Below, piece by piece: positions 53,682-62,298 of a DNA stretch of 64,000 bases. Location: positions 496,001-560,000 of the forward strand of contig NZ_CP129683.1 of the NCBI RefSeq assembly GCF_041080835.1. The letters run 5' to 3'. The translations under genes and the position numbers were made by a program. The notes beneath the pieces are model-generated. The model did not search any database. It was not told the DNA's origin and saw only the letters and a list, made by a program, of their open reading frames with translations. The stretch is from Bifidobacterium sp. WK012_4_13. Its GTDB lineage: Bacteria > Actinomycetota > Actinomycetes > Actinomycetales > Bifidobacteriaceae. The stretch's first letter is position 1. Every line of letters begins with the position of its first letter.

Positions 53682-54479
53682 TCAGTGATCAAGGATCTTG
53701 CTCAGGAAATCCTTGGCTCGATCGGTCTTGGTATGGGTGAAGAACTCTTCTGGAGTGCCATCCTCTAGGATCTCGCCATCGGCCATGAACACGACGCGGT
53801 TGGCGGCCTGACGGGCAAAGCCCATCTCATGGGTGACGACGATCATGGTCATGCCCTGTTTTGCAAGGTCGACCATCACATCGAGCACTTCGTTGATCAT
53901 TTCAGGATCGAGGGCACTGGTCGGTTCGTCGAAAAGCATGACCTTGGGGTGCATCGCAAGCGAACGAGCGATCGCGACACGCTGCTGCTGACCACCGGAA
54001 AGCTGCGCTGGAAGCTTCTGCGCCTGGGAATCGACACCCACTCTGGCGAGCAGCTCCATCGCTTCCTTTTCGGCATCCGCCTTGCTCAGGCCACGAACCT
54101 TGCGGGGGGCAAGCGTGACGTTATCGAGAATGGTCTTGTGCGAGAACAGGTTGAAGGACTGGAACACCATGCCGACCTCGGCACGAAGCTTGGTCAGCTG
54201 CCTGCCCTCCTCGGGAAGGGGCACACCATCGATGGTGATCGTTCCCGAATCGATGGTCTCCAGTCTGTTGATGGTGCGGCAAAGCGTTGACTTTCCTGAT
54301 CCGGAAGGTCCGATGATGACAAGAACCTCGCCCTTGGTGACCTTCAGATTGATGTCCTTGAGAACATGAAGATCACCGAAGTATTTCTCCACATGGCTCA
54401 TTTCCAACAATGGTTTGTCTTCGTCCGCCACTGAGCTAACCTTCGTGTCCAGACTTGCAGGCGCAGTACTTGTTGTCAT
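53682..54479 (-). CDS. gluA: Glutamate ABC transporter ATP-binding protein GluA
   Basis: 265 residues with a short Ala/Ser N-terminal extension. Walker [12 protein letters not shown]-loop [13 protein letters not shown], signature [15 protein letters not shown], Walker [15 protein letters not shown]-loop [10 protein letters not shown]. The GFAR...[19 protein letters not shown] ending is typical for polar amino acid importers. First gene of gluABCD; the leader to gluB is 268 bp and holds no gene. Confidence 0.96.
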   Translation of the reverse strand: MTTSTAPASLDTKVSSVADEDKPLLEMSHVEKYFGDLHVLKDINLKVTKGEVLVIIGPSGSGKSTLCRTINRLETIDSGTITIDGVPLPEEGRQLTKLRAEVGMVFQSFNLFSHKTILDNVTLAPRKVRGLSKADAEKEAMELLARVGVDSQAQKLPAQLSGGQQQRVAIARSLAMHPKVMLFDEPTSALDPEMINEVLDVMVDLAKQGMTMIVVTHEMGFARQAANRVVFMADGEILEDGTPEEFFTHTKTDRAKDFLSKILDH

Positions 54480-54606
54480 ATCGGAGCGATCCTTTCTATG
54501 TGGTCATGCGACCCTCAGGGTTCATTGGCGGATTAAGCCACAAACTCCCCTGATTATGGTCGCAAACTTAGCACAGCATTGTAACGGCGGGATTCCGAGG
54601 TCCAAT

Positions 54607-55557
54607 TTATTTGAACAGTTTCGAACGAGTGAGGAACCACGTCACAACGACTGAAAGTACCATGGAGACTATCACAATTACTCCGAATCCCCAAGGCTTG
54701 TCGGTGAACGGCATGCCCAGCATGCCCTGCTGGAAGTTCATGCCATACATGGAAAATATGAGTGTCGGAATAGACAGGGTTATCGAAATGATGGTGAATA
54801 TGCGCATGACGTTGCTCACGTTGTTCGACACGATCGAGGCGAACGCGTCGGTCATTCCCGAAAGAACTCCCGAATAGATGTTGGCCATCTCGATGGCCTG
54901 CTTGTTCTCCGTGATGACGTCGCCGAGCAGGTCCTCATCGTCAGGATACTGTCGAATGCGCTCAAGGCTGGTGAGCTTTTCGAGCACGATCTCGTTCGAC
55001 TTCAAGCTGGTCGCGAAGTAGACCAAGGTCTTGCTCAGTTCGAGCAGCATGATGATCTCGCGGTTCTGCATCGAATGACGCAGCTTCAATTCCAACTTGT
55101 CCGATTCCTTGTCGATGAATCGCAGATATCGCAGATACGTTGTGGCGTTGCGATACAGCACCTGAAGGATGAAGCGTGACTTCATATAGGTGTTGAATCC
55201 ACGAATCGAGCCCTCCATGAATGGGTGCAGCAGATTCGTGTCCTGGATGCATACGGTGATGATCAGATTCTCGGTGACGATGATCGACAGAGGGATTGTC
55301 TCATACCAATCTCGGCCTCCACGCTCCTCGACCGTTGGAATGTCAACGATGATCATCGTGTAATCGTCTTCGACGTCGACGCGGGAACGTTCCTCGTCAT
55401 CAAGAGGTGCGCGCAGGTCTGCGAGGTCGATTCCGGACGACTGCGAGACATTGGCAAGTTCGACATCCGAAGGATTGCTCAGGCATAACCATGATCCGGG
55501 TTCTGGTTTATCTATTTGTTCGATTTGTCCGCTGACGGTGCTGAATACCCTCATCAT
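54607..55557 (-). CDS. CorA-family magnesium/divalent cation transporter
   Basis: 316 residues starting MMRVFSTVSGQIEQ, with AGGTG 7 nt upstream of the ATG; a longer frame reaches 55596. The cytoplasmic funnel occupies residues 1-250 (DYTMIIVDIPTVEERGGRDWYETIPLSIIVTENLIITV), then a long helix, two C-terminal membrane helices and the pore signature YGMN in MYGMNFQQGMLG. CorA forms a pentameric Mg2+ channel in the plasma membrane. It is a single gene; hairpin element D lies beyond its start on the other side of a gap of about 260 bp. Confidence 0.94.
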   Translation of the reverse strand: MMRVFSTVSGQIEQIDKPEPGSWLCLSNPSDVELANVSQSSGIDLADLRAPLDDEERSRVDVEDDYTMIIVDIPTVEERGGRDWYETIPLSIIVTENLIITVCIQDTNLLHPFMEGSIRGFNTYMKSRFILQVLYRNATTYLRYLRFIDKESDKLELKLRHSMQNREIIMLLELSKTLVYFATSLKSNEIVLEKLTSLERIRQYPDDEDLLGDVITENKQAIEMANIYSGVLSGMTDAFASIVSNNVSNVMRIFTIISITLSIPTLIFSMYGMNFQQGMLGMPFTDKPWGFGVIVIVSMVLSVVVTWFLTRSKLFK

Positions 55558-55820
55558 CGTTATCACCTGCCTCTCATGCATAACGTCCGATATCAAACGC
55601 TGCTGTTCGGTTCGGTTACTTATATCGCGGCTTCCAGTCGCGCAACCTCAATAAGGATAGTCGAGGCAATGACAAAATGCGACTGCCGTGGCTCGCTGAA
55701 TCCTTTCTCTTCGAAATGCGTCAAATACCAATCCGAAAAGGTCTCAGAACTTCATTTTGCCCAAACCAGGCAAAAACAATGGACTTTCACACGAATCCGA
55801 AGCACTTCTCACCGAGATTG

Positions 55821-55926
55821 TGAGTTTTGCGGCAATTCCGAAGTATAGCCAGTGTTTTTTGGCTTAGTGCCGGACGATAATTCAACGGTTTTGGCCTCGT
55901 GTACTCCACAATTGCCGCAAAACTCA
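55821..55926. repeat. Long-hairpin element D (3' of hydroxyacid dehydrogenase)
   Basis: Left arm TGAGTTTTGCGGCAATTCCG ending GAAGTA (55845); right arm TACTCC..AATTGCCGCAAAACTCA (55902-55926). Interior 56 nt with CAACGGTTT at 55883-55891, 10 nt before the right arm. The right arm ends 28 nt from the dehydrogenase stop. The rest of the gap back to the corA-like gene shows no gene. Confidence 0.88.
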
Positions 55927-55954
55927 GAATGTCGAGCGAAACATGTCCAATCTG

Positions 55955-56926
55955 TTATTTGCTTTCGTTGAGCAGTGGCTTCCCGGCAGCATAACGCCTT
56001 ATATTTTCTAGAACGATGCTGAGAACCTCGCGGCTTGTCGCTTCAAGATGGTTCCCACCTGCGATATGTGGAGTGATAAGGCAATTGGGCTCATTCCACA
56101 GCGGATGATCTTCGGGCAGGGGCTCGGGCTCCGTAACATCGATGCCGGCGGCCTGGATCGTCCTGTCGTGCAATGCCGCTCCCAAGGCATCAGAATCTAT
56201 GGCATCTCCCCTACCAACGTTGAGCACTATGGCATTGGGCTTCATCAGGCTCAGCGTATGCCGATTGATCAGATGCCTGGTATCTGGCGTGGAGGGAAGA
56301 CTCATGGCAATCACGTCAGACTGTGGGAGCAGGTCTTCCAACTCTTCAAAACCATGCATGTCATCAATGCCTGGTGCGCAATGTGAGGCATTTCTGCGAA
56401 CACCAGCAGTGTGGCAACCGACTGCCTTGGATAAGACAGCAAAATGCGAACCAATGTCTCCCGTTCCCAGCACAAGGACCTTCAACTCTTCCGGTGTGGA
56501 GACGGGACCTTCATCCTGCCATAGACCTTTGCGTTGATTGTCGCGATAAAGCGGAAGCTTTTTCAACAGTGCCCACATCAATGCGAACATGTGTTCGCCG
56601 ACGGCCTGCCCGTAGGCACCCGACGCCCCGGAAAGCAGCACTCCCTTGGGAAGGATTCCCTCACCGGTATACGAATTCACGCCCGCGCTGTATGTCTGGA
56701 GCCATCTGAGATTCTTGCATTCCCTGACTTCATCGACCGGAGCGTTGCCGATGATGGCGGTCGCTTTCTCGCGTAGCTCCTGTGGCACATGGCATGGCCA
56801 GACCATGTCGGATCGGTGTCGTGGATCGCCAACGAACTCCTGACGTATCTCAGGTGAGGCTTCTTGAAATGTCTTTCGCTCCTCTTCGGTGAGTGGCAAA
56901 CAGTTAACAATGAGTTCTTCCACCAT
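55955..56926 (-). CDS. D-isomer specific 2-hydroxyacid dehydrogenase
   Basis: 323 residues starting MVEELIVNCLPLTEEERK, with GGGGGAG 6 nt upstream; the longer frame to 57052 is not supported. NAD-binding core VLVLGTGDIGSHFAVLSKAVG, then DVIAMSLPSTPDTRHLIN, catalytic Arg in LNVGRGDAIDSDAL, Glu in GIDVTEPEPLPEDHPLW and His in LITPHIAGGNH. The GAYGQAVGEHMFALMW helix is typical of this superfamily. It reduces a 2-keto acid or oxidises a D-2-hydroxy acid; the substrate is not deducible. Stand-alone gene, with hairpin element D 3'. Confidence 0.94.
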   Translation of the reverse strand: MVEELIVNCLPLTEEERKTFQEASPEIRQEFVGDPRHRSDMVWPCHVPQELREKATAIIGNAPVDEVRECKNLRWLQTYSAGVNSYTGEGILPKGVLLSGASGAYGQAVGEHMFALMWALLKKLPLYRDNQRKGLWQDEGPVSTPEELKVLVLGTGDIGSHFAVLSKAVGCHTAGVRRNASHCAPGIDDMHGFEELEDLLPQSDVIAMSLPSTPDTRHLINRHTLSLMKPNAIVLNVGRGDAIDSDALGAALHDRTIQAAGIDVTEPEPLPEDHPLWNEPNCLITPHIAGGNHLEATSREVLSIVLENIRRYAAGKPLLNESK

Positions 56927-57069
56927 ATGATCTCCCCCAAACTCGATTATCGCTTCGTCACAGTTCCATCCCGAGCCGAACTGCTGAGCAGCTCTGCCAG
57001 ATAGTCCTGCCGGATAGTCCTTCAAACTGACCTCACCCATGTTCGCGCACAATCGCGACGATTGTCGAC

Positions 57070-57141
57070 ATTCACTCTCAGTGAATCATTCATAATGAAC
57101 CACTCACAGTAAACGACTCACACTCAGCCGCTCACTATAAA
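57070..57141. repeat. Degenerate ACTCACAGTAA-type tandem array
   Basis: Five loose units of about 14-15 bp (ATTCACTCTCAGTGAA, TCATTCATAATGAA, CCACTCACAGTAAA, CGACTCACACTCAG, CCGCTCACTATAAA) in the 250-bp gap between the dehydrogenase and glycosyltransferase genes. Confidence 0.65.
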
Positions 57142-57176
57142 GAAGCAAATTCTCCTGTTCCGATGCCATGCGACCA

Positions 57177-58097
57177 CTATTCGGCCTTGCGCACGATGAA
57201 GTGCGGGCGTTTCTTGCATTCGAGATAGATGCGTCCGATATATTGACCGAGGATTCCAAGCCCATAGAGCTGCAACCCGCCGATGAGCAGCATAATGCTC
57301 ACCAGGCTTGGCCACCCGGCGACAGGATCGCCAAACACGATGGTGCGATAGAGCACGATTCCGATGCCGATGATCGAGAGGAAACTGAGAAGGAATCCAA
57401 GATATGATGCCAATTGCAAAGGGACGTTGGAAAAGTTCATGATCCCGTCAACGGAGTATTTTGCAAGACCACCAAAGCTCCATGAGCTGCGTCCGCCGAT
57501 GCGCTTACGGTTCTCAAACTCAAGATATTTCACGCGGTAGCCCACCCAACTGAACAGGCCTTTCGAGAATCGATTGTATTCGCGCAGTTCAAGAACCGAT
57601 TCCACCACAGGACGCGACATGAGTCTGAAATCGCGGACTCCATCAATCATCTGCGTGCGCGAGATCCGTCGGATCAGCCAGTAGAAGGCCTTCGCGCAGA
57701 ACGAACGAAGCCAGCTTTCACCGGTCCGCGAGATCCGGCGCGAACCGACCATATCGTATGCTCCGGAAGCTACCAACGTATGCATTTCGAGCAGCAGCTC
57801 GGGAGGATCCTGCAGGTCTGCATCCATCACCGCGACGAATTCCCCCGTAGATCGTTCCAGACCTGCCAGGATTGCCGCCTCCTTGCCGAAGTTTCGCGAG
57901 AAATCGACATAATGAACGCACGGGTGAGCTTCGTGCATGCGTTCGAGAATGTGCAGCGATCCATCGGTGGACCCATCATTCACGAATATGAACTCCATAT
58001 CGGCATCAAGCTTGCCGGCAATCTCTTGCAATACAGTAAAAAATGGTTGCAGGTTATCCTGCTCGTTCAGCACAGGAACAACGATCGAGACGGTCAC
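57177..58097 (-). CDS. Family 2 glycosyltransferase, GtrB/DPM1-like
   Basis: 306 residues from the GTG in AAGGAGGGGATGTG; the frame is open to 58187 but this start has the strong ribosome-binding site and begins right at the fold (VTVSIVVPVLNEQDN). GT-A core: MEFIFVNDGSTDGSLHIL, AAILAGLERSTGEFVAVMDADLQDPPELLLEM, and DFRLMSRPVVESVL. Two C-terminal membrane helices (about 225-290) match polyprenyl-phosphate sugar transferases. It probably loads a sugar onto undecaprenyl phosphate for cell-surface glycan work. No other glycan gene is adjacent. Confidence 0.92.
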   Translation of the reverse strand: MTVSIVVPVLNEQDNLQPFFTVLQEIAGKLDADMEFIFVNDGSTDGSLHILERMHEAHPCVHYVDFSRNFGKEAAILAGLERSTGEFVAVMDADLQDPPELLLEMHTLVASGAYDMVGSRRISRTGESWLRSFCAKAFYWLIRRISRTQMIDGVRDFRLMSRPVVESVLELREYNRFSKGLFSWVGYRVKYLEFENRKRIGGRSSWSFGGLAKYSVDGIMNFSNVPLQLASYLGFLLSFLSIIGIGIVLYRTIVFGDPVAGWPSLVSIMLLIGGLQLYGLGILGQYIGRIYLECKKRPHFIVRKAE

Positions 58098-58240
58098 ATC
58101 CCCTCCTTGGCAAACGCCCTTCGCCAAACGCAGGCAGCATGAATAGAAAACATGTATTGAATACACTATGTATGTAATGATACACATTGAATCGTTTATG
58201 CTTCTGCTTTCAGCTCACCTCGAGGCGTAGTCAACCATTG

Positions 58241-58507
58241 TCAGGCCGGCAAGGCTTGGTCGATGGTGCGGCGCAGGAACTGGGATCGTGACTCGCCATG
58301 CTCCTTGGCGCTCCTGTCGATCTCTCGCACGCGCGACTTGGGGATGCGGAACGATATGGTCTCCAGCTCCTCCTCGAACATCCTGGGTCGTCCCGGCCTG
58401 ATAGTGCCGACATGGCCTTTCCATGTGCCGTTCTCGTACTCTTCGGCCATGGTGTCGAGCTGACGGTCGGTCACGCCGAACAGCTTGTTGATTTCGTCAC
58501 GGTTCAT
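58241..58507 (-). CDS. Ribbon-helix-helix antitoxin-like protein
   Basis: 88 residues. The C-terminal part TISFRIPKSRVREIDRSAKEHGESRSQFLRRTIDQAL is a MetJ/Arc-type ribbon-helix-helix; the N-terminal half has DRQLDTMAEEYENGTW and TIRPGRPRMFEEEL. It overlaps the upstream gene by 4 nt, with GGAAGG just before the ATG. The order, toxin-like gene first and RHH gene second, with the AT-rich dyad upstream, fits an autoregulated toxin-antitoxin module. It may bind that dyad. Confidence 0.82.
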   Translation of the reverse strand: MNRDEINKLFGVTDRQLDTMAEEYENGTWKGHVGTIRPGRPRMFEEELETISFRIPKSRVREIDRSAKEHGESRSQFLRRTIDQALPA

Positions 58508-58785
58508 GATTTCCTTCCTGCATGTTTCAGTTCGTTCATTGTCTTCATTGAAGGCGGCGTCATCGCATGGTAAATCAGCCAGCGCCCCCCGCGGCCGCGG
58601 ACGGAAACCATTTCGATGAGCCTAACCCTTCCATCCACGCCCACCGTGATCCACGAGCCCGTCCCATCCATCCTTGGAGCTGAGAGCAGCGCCGACCTCC
58701 AGGCGGCCAGCACATCCCCATCCTCGATCTCGGAATGCAGTTCATGGATCCTCGGGTGGACTATCGGATTGTTCTCCTCCTGCAT
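58504..58785 (-). CDS. Putative toxin of a TA pair
   Basis: 93 residues starting MQEENNPIVHPRIHELHSE after GAGAGG. Pattern: HELHSEIEDGDVLAAWRSAL, ITVGVDGRVRLIEMVSV and RWLIYHAMTPPSMKTMNELK. A Trp-Arg-x-Ala helix, a beta pair and the final HA-x-TPP-x-x-x motif are a combination I associate with small actinobacterial proteins paired with RHH partners; it is not clearly BrnT or RelE. The biochemical activity is unknown. First gene of the pair, with an AT-rich promoter/dyad upstream. Confidence 0.72.
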   Translation of the reverse strand: MQEENNPIVHPRIHELHSEIEDGDVLAAWRSALLSAPRMDGTGSWITVGVDGRVRLIEMVSVRGRGGRWLIYHAMTPPSMKTMNELKHAGRKS

Positions 58786-58811
58786 GGCATCCTCTCACAC
58801 CTAATATTGTA

Positions 58812-58823
58812 ATACATATGTAT
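58812..58823 (-). promoter_or_regulatory. AT-rich dyad in TA promoter
   Basis: The perfect 12-bp palindrome ATACATATGTAT lies 27 bp before the toxin-like gene start, within an AT-rich promoter-like stretch (TACAAT on the minus strand at about 58805-58810). It is a likely autoregulation site of the RHH protein. Confidence 0.6.
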
Positions 58824-58930
58824 AATACATAATTATGCCTTCGGCGATGCACCTCACAAGCCACCGGCAACAAATACTACGTTGAGAACCTTGGTAGAGT
58901 GCCGAGTATTCTGTTTTCCTCGCCATCTTC

Positions 58931-59066
58931 TTTCTGTCATCCCGAGCGAAGCGCAGCGTAGTCGAGGGATCTTGTTTGTTGGCAGCCAATGCATGAGATC
59001 TCTCGACTACGGCTACGCCTCCGCTCGAGATGACAGAAAAGAGGGCCGCTCGGGATGACAGAAAAA
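58931..59066. repeat. Dispersed inverted repeat with TCTGTCATCCCGAGCG ends
   Basis: Left arm TCTGTCATCCCGAGCG...GTAGTCGAGGGATCT (58932-58972) pairs with AGATCTCTCGACTACG...CGCTCGAGATGACAGA (58996-59037); a third end copy CCGCTCGGGATGACAGA follows at 59046-59062. Sequences of this TCATCCCGAGCG type recur in many bacterial genomes and resemble non-coding mobile or REP-like elements. It lies 3' of the glycine-rich protein gene. Confidence 0.85.
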
Positions 59067-59107
59067 AGGGACGCCCGTCATGTCAAGAAGACGCGGGCTT
59101 GAACAAT

Positions 59108-61021
59108 CTAGAGCAGGGTGATTCGGGCGTGGCCGTCGCCCGCATTGCCGGTCATCAGGGAGCCGTCACTCTTGCCCCAGTCGGGCATGGACTCGTCGCC
59201 GGCCGCCATCGCATAGCCGGTGAACCGGTATTCCCGTCCATCGATGACCTGCGTGGCACGGTCGACGGGAGAATCGGTCGAAGGGCGATGCGTCCTGGGA
59301 TTGCCGGCGTTCGCCGCCGAAGTGTCGGACAACGCGACCGCCCCTGGATAGCCCGAGATGAACGAGGAACCACCGGCACCAGAGCCCATGCCGTAGTTAA
59401 GATCGCCGCCTGCCCCGCCGCCATACCAACCCCCACCTCCAGAACCACCAGTGAAGTCAGAATTAAATCCGGACCCTCCAGCACCGAAGACACCGGAATA
59501 ACCCCTATCAGCGGTTCCGTTTTGCTTCGAAGGCACACCACCTGCCACCTGGCTTCCTCCGCGAGCCGGTGTGCTGTACCGCGCTTGCCCTTGGGTCTGG
59601 GAATAGGTGAACGCACCGTCCACTCCGGCTACCCTGCCGCCAGGCCCTCCATCCGGACTGCCTGATCTGGCGTCATCACCAGACCCTCCGCCACCCCCGG
59701 CGGCTGCCAGTATTCTAGAATTCAGACCTTGTACGTCGTCCCATGACCCGCTGACAAGACGGAAATCGGTGGAACCACCTCCAGAACCTCCATTGAGGTA
59801 CGTCCCTCCAATTCCCGTGGCACCTCCACCATTGAAGGTGCCAGGATGGTTACCGCTTCCCTTCCTCGCCCCCTCTCCATGCTGCCCCACATAGACGTAT
59901 ATGCTCTGGCCCCTCTTCAAGTAGAGGTTCCCTCTCGCATATGCTCCGGCACCGCCCAAACCATTCGCACCATGGCCAGTAACCGTTCCGCCCTTCGCTC
60001 CCCATGCTTCGAGTTGGTAGACGCCGTCGACGGGCGCGGTGAACGTCTGCGCGCTGCCGGTCATGGCGTAGTCCCATCGCAGGACGCTGTCATCGTAGTC
60101 ATCGTGATATGGCTCGATGGCAGTCCCGTCCCAGTCGGGAGAGTCGACGTTGCGGTACTGGATCGCCTGGGCCGCATAGTCGAACCCATAGCGGGCGCCC
60201 TGCCACTCGTTGTCATCGAACGCCACCCCGTTCACGTCCACCACGTCGGGGTTGAAGTACACGCCATAGCGCACCCGCGCCTGCGACGGACAGTCAGCCA
60301 CCCCGCACGCCTCGACCTCCGCATCCTGCGCCGTCGGATCGGCCGACAGCACCCCGTCCAGACTCGACGCGCGCAGCTGCACCGTCAAGGGATCGCCATC
60401 ATTGGCCGCGTCGCCCTCGGACACCACCTCGAAGCCGACGCGACTCATGCCCGGCACGTCACCCTTGCATGACACGTCCGCATCCGACACCATCGCCGTC
60501 TCCTGCGTGAACTTGGCAGGACCGCCGTCCGCCTGCTCGTCCAGCTGCCACACGCACAGCTTCGGCGAATAGAACCCCACCACATCCGCAGGCACGGCAG
60601 ACGCCATCCGCACCGTCACCGTCAGCAGCGTGCGATACCAAACCGACTTCGCACCCGCATTGTCCACATCGAACGACAATTCCAACGAATCGCCAGGATT
60701 GAAATCCTCCAACACACCATCAGCATCGATGCTGCCAGAATCCACCAGCACGTTCGCCGCACGATCCTCACGAAACACCACATCACCAACCAGATCACCT
60801 TCCGAATAGTGCGTCAGCGAGAACTCACCCTCACGAAGCTCCGTCACCCCTATTGCCGATGCCTGTTCCCCGCCCAGCCAGTCGGAGAAGAACGACGACA
60901 CAAACCCCAGAAGGGCAAGCAGTAGAATCGTCACAGCGGCGCAGATAGACCACAGAATCAATCGTCTTCGAGAATGGTCATCATGTGCGAAGTCTGGCAT
61001 CTGCGCGGCTCTGAATTTCAT
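59108..61021 (-). CDS. Glycine-rich surface protein (signal-anchored)
   Basis: 637 residues starting MKFRAAQMPDFAHDDHSRRR, with GGAGCGAAG before the ATG. N-terminal membrane segment (~22-48), then a TasA/camelysin-like beta region with SLELSFDVDNAGAKSVWYRTLLTVTV, two Cys pairs, and from about 320 a PF12810-like glycine-rich domain: FTAPVDGVYQLEAWGAKGG, AYARGNLYLKRGQSIYVYVGQ, GGSGGGSTDFRLV, RILAAAGGGGG, GGAGGSSFISGYPGAVAL. No LPxTG motif is seen. It is likely exported and attached or assembled at the surface. It is the downstream paralogue of the split protein at 61339-64000. Confidence 0.88.
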   Translation of the reverse strand: MKFRAAQMPDFAHDDHSRRRLILWSICAAVTILLLALLGFVSSFFSDWLGGEQASAIGVTELREGEFSLTHYSEGDLVGDVVFREDRAANVLVDSGSIDADGVLEDFNPGDSLELSFDVDNAGAKSVWYRTLLTVTVRMASAVPADVVGFYSPKLCVWQLDEQADGGPAKFTQETAMVSDADVSCKGDVPGMSRVGFEVVSEGDAANDGDPLTVQLRASSLDGVLSADPTAQDAEVEACGVADCPSQARVRYGVYFNPDVVDVNGVAFDDNEWQGARYGFDYAAQAIQYRNVDSPDWDGTAIEPYHDDYDDSVLRWDYAMTGSAQTFTAPVDGVYQLEAWGAKGGTVTGHGANGLGGAGAYARGNLYLKRGQSIYVYVGQHGEGARKGSGNHPGTFNGGGATGIGGTYLNGGSGGGSTDFRLVSGSWDDVQGLNSRILAAAGGGGGSGDDARSGSPDGGPGGRVAGVDGAFTYSQTQGQARYSTPARGGSQVAGGVPSKQNGTADRGYSGVFGAGGSGFNSDFTGGSGGGGWYGGGAGGDLNYGMGSGAGGSSFISGYPGAVALSDTSAANAGNPRTHRPSTDSPVDRATQVIDGREYRFTGYAMAAGDESMPDWGKSDGSLMTGNAGDGHARITLL

Positions 61022-61188
61022 CTTCGCTCCGTTTCACTGCTGGAAAGCAAGAATACATACGATATATAAACTTATACTTCATAAATCTTAATATACAGTC
61101 AGTCTAATATATGCACTGGAAGGCCCATTGCTCAGAGCAAACACGCTCGGCCAAAAGCCCGTGCTCCATGATTGCAAGTATGGGCTTT

Positions 61189-61294
61189 CAAGTTTTTGGC
61201 ACTTCGCCAAGTAGAAACGCCGATTTGCGGCTTGAACCCGTCGCCGATTCAAGGCTTCCGAGCCCTTGATACTTCAGCAAGTGCCAAAAACTCG
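61189..61294. repeat. Long-hairpin element B (3' of split surface gene)
   Basis: Left arm CAAGTTTTTGGCACTTCGCC ending AAGTA (61213); right arm TACTTCAGCAAGTGCCAAAA, then ACTCG (61270-61294). Interior 56 nt with CAAGGCTTC (61250-61258), 11 nt before the right arm. The right arm ends 44 nt from the stop at 61339. Outer arms match element A. Confidence 0.88.
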
Positions 61295-61338
61295 CAAACC
61301 GGCGTCGAAACGACTCATTCGCCACCTCAAACGTCACT

Positions 61339-62298
61339 TCACCCACCGAGCGAAATCCACATGGCAGGCCGGACCAGAAGCTTCTCGTTGCTCCCGTCAA
61401 CGTGGTAGAAGTTCTGGAATGCGTTCTGCCAATTCAGTTCCGCCTGACGTGCAGCAGCGCCGGGACTCCTGAGCCAGTACGCGCCGGCAGGTGCTGTATT
61501 CGAAAAACGCATGCCCTCGAAGGTGGTCGATGAGCCTCCGATGATGTATCGGATGTCTCCCAAGCCAGGAGCAAAAGCCTGAGGTGTACCACTCGCATCA
61601 ACCGAGGCGGCGAACCGAGGGTCGCGCGCATAGGTGGGGCCATCGGCCCACGACCAATTCGCGTACGTCAAGCTTCCGTCATTCGGTTTCAGCTGTGAAG
61701 CGACCCCTGAATACGTGGGAGCGAAGTAATCCGCCAAGGTCGGGGAATTCAACTCCACGGGCAGAACACGGAGTGCATCAACCGGATAGCTGCCTGACGC
61801 AACCTCGAAATACGTATCGATCGCATCCTTGATGCCACAGCCGTCGCACCCGCTATCCTCATAGCCGTTACTGCCATCGCTATCGAAATAGTAGTAGCTT
61901 CTCAAGCCCGAACCATCCTCACGATTGCCAGCGGCGGCAGTCAGGAACGCAATCTGCAACTGGGTGCCCGCCGTGCCCAGACCCATCTCGACATCGGTCA
62001 AAGGCGTGGTCCTCACCACCAAAGCCTGATTCGAATTCTTGATGCCAAGAATCCTCCACTTCCTATCGAAGAGCGTGACCTCGTTGCCCGAGCCGAAACC
62101 TGTGCTGTTCCCCGTCTGCACCAGAACAGGCAGCACCCACTTCGCACAGAGCGTGACATCCGCATCGATCGGCGTATCAAAGTCGAAGGCGTTGGTGAAT
62201 GTACTCTCGGTGTACCAGCCTGCGAATTCATAGTTGGCTTTCGTCGGATCGGACGGCTTAGTAGCTGTCTCCCAAGGCTTCAACTTCTGCGATTGCAC
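61339..62298 (-). CDS. 3' part of split surface protein (InlB repeat + DUF6273-like)
   Basis: Reading begins GTG CAA TCG (VQSQKLKPWETATKPSDPT), which is the second half of an InlB B-repeat: YEFAGWYTESTFTNAFDFDTPIDADVTLCAKW. A C-terminal domain follows with AGAYWLRSPGA and LLVRPAMWIS at its end, the pattern of DUF6273-type C-terminal modules on bacterial surface proteins. It has no signal peptide of its own, and the first half of the repeat is at the end of the preceding frame, so it is not an independent gene. It is joined to 62298-64000 by the C9 tract. Confidence 0.85.
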   Translation of the reverse strand: MQSQKLKPWETATKPSDPTKANYEFAGWYTESTFTNAFDFDTPIDADVTLCAKWVLPVLVQTGNSTGFGSGNEVTLFDRKWRILGIKNSNQALVVRTTPLTDVEMGLGTAGTQLQIAFLTAAAGNREDGSGLRSYYYFDSDGSNGYEDSGCDGCGIKDAIDTYFEVASGSYPVDALRVLPVELNSPTLADYFAPTYSGVASQLKPNDGSLTYANWSWADGPTYARDPRFAASVDASGTPQAFAPGLGDIRYIIGGSSTTFEGMRFSNTAPAGAYWLRSPGAAARQAELNWQNAFQNFYHVDGSNEKLLVRPAMWISLGG

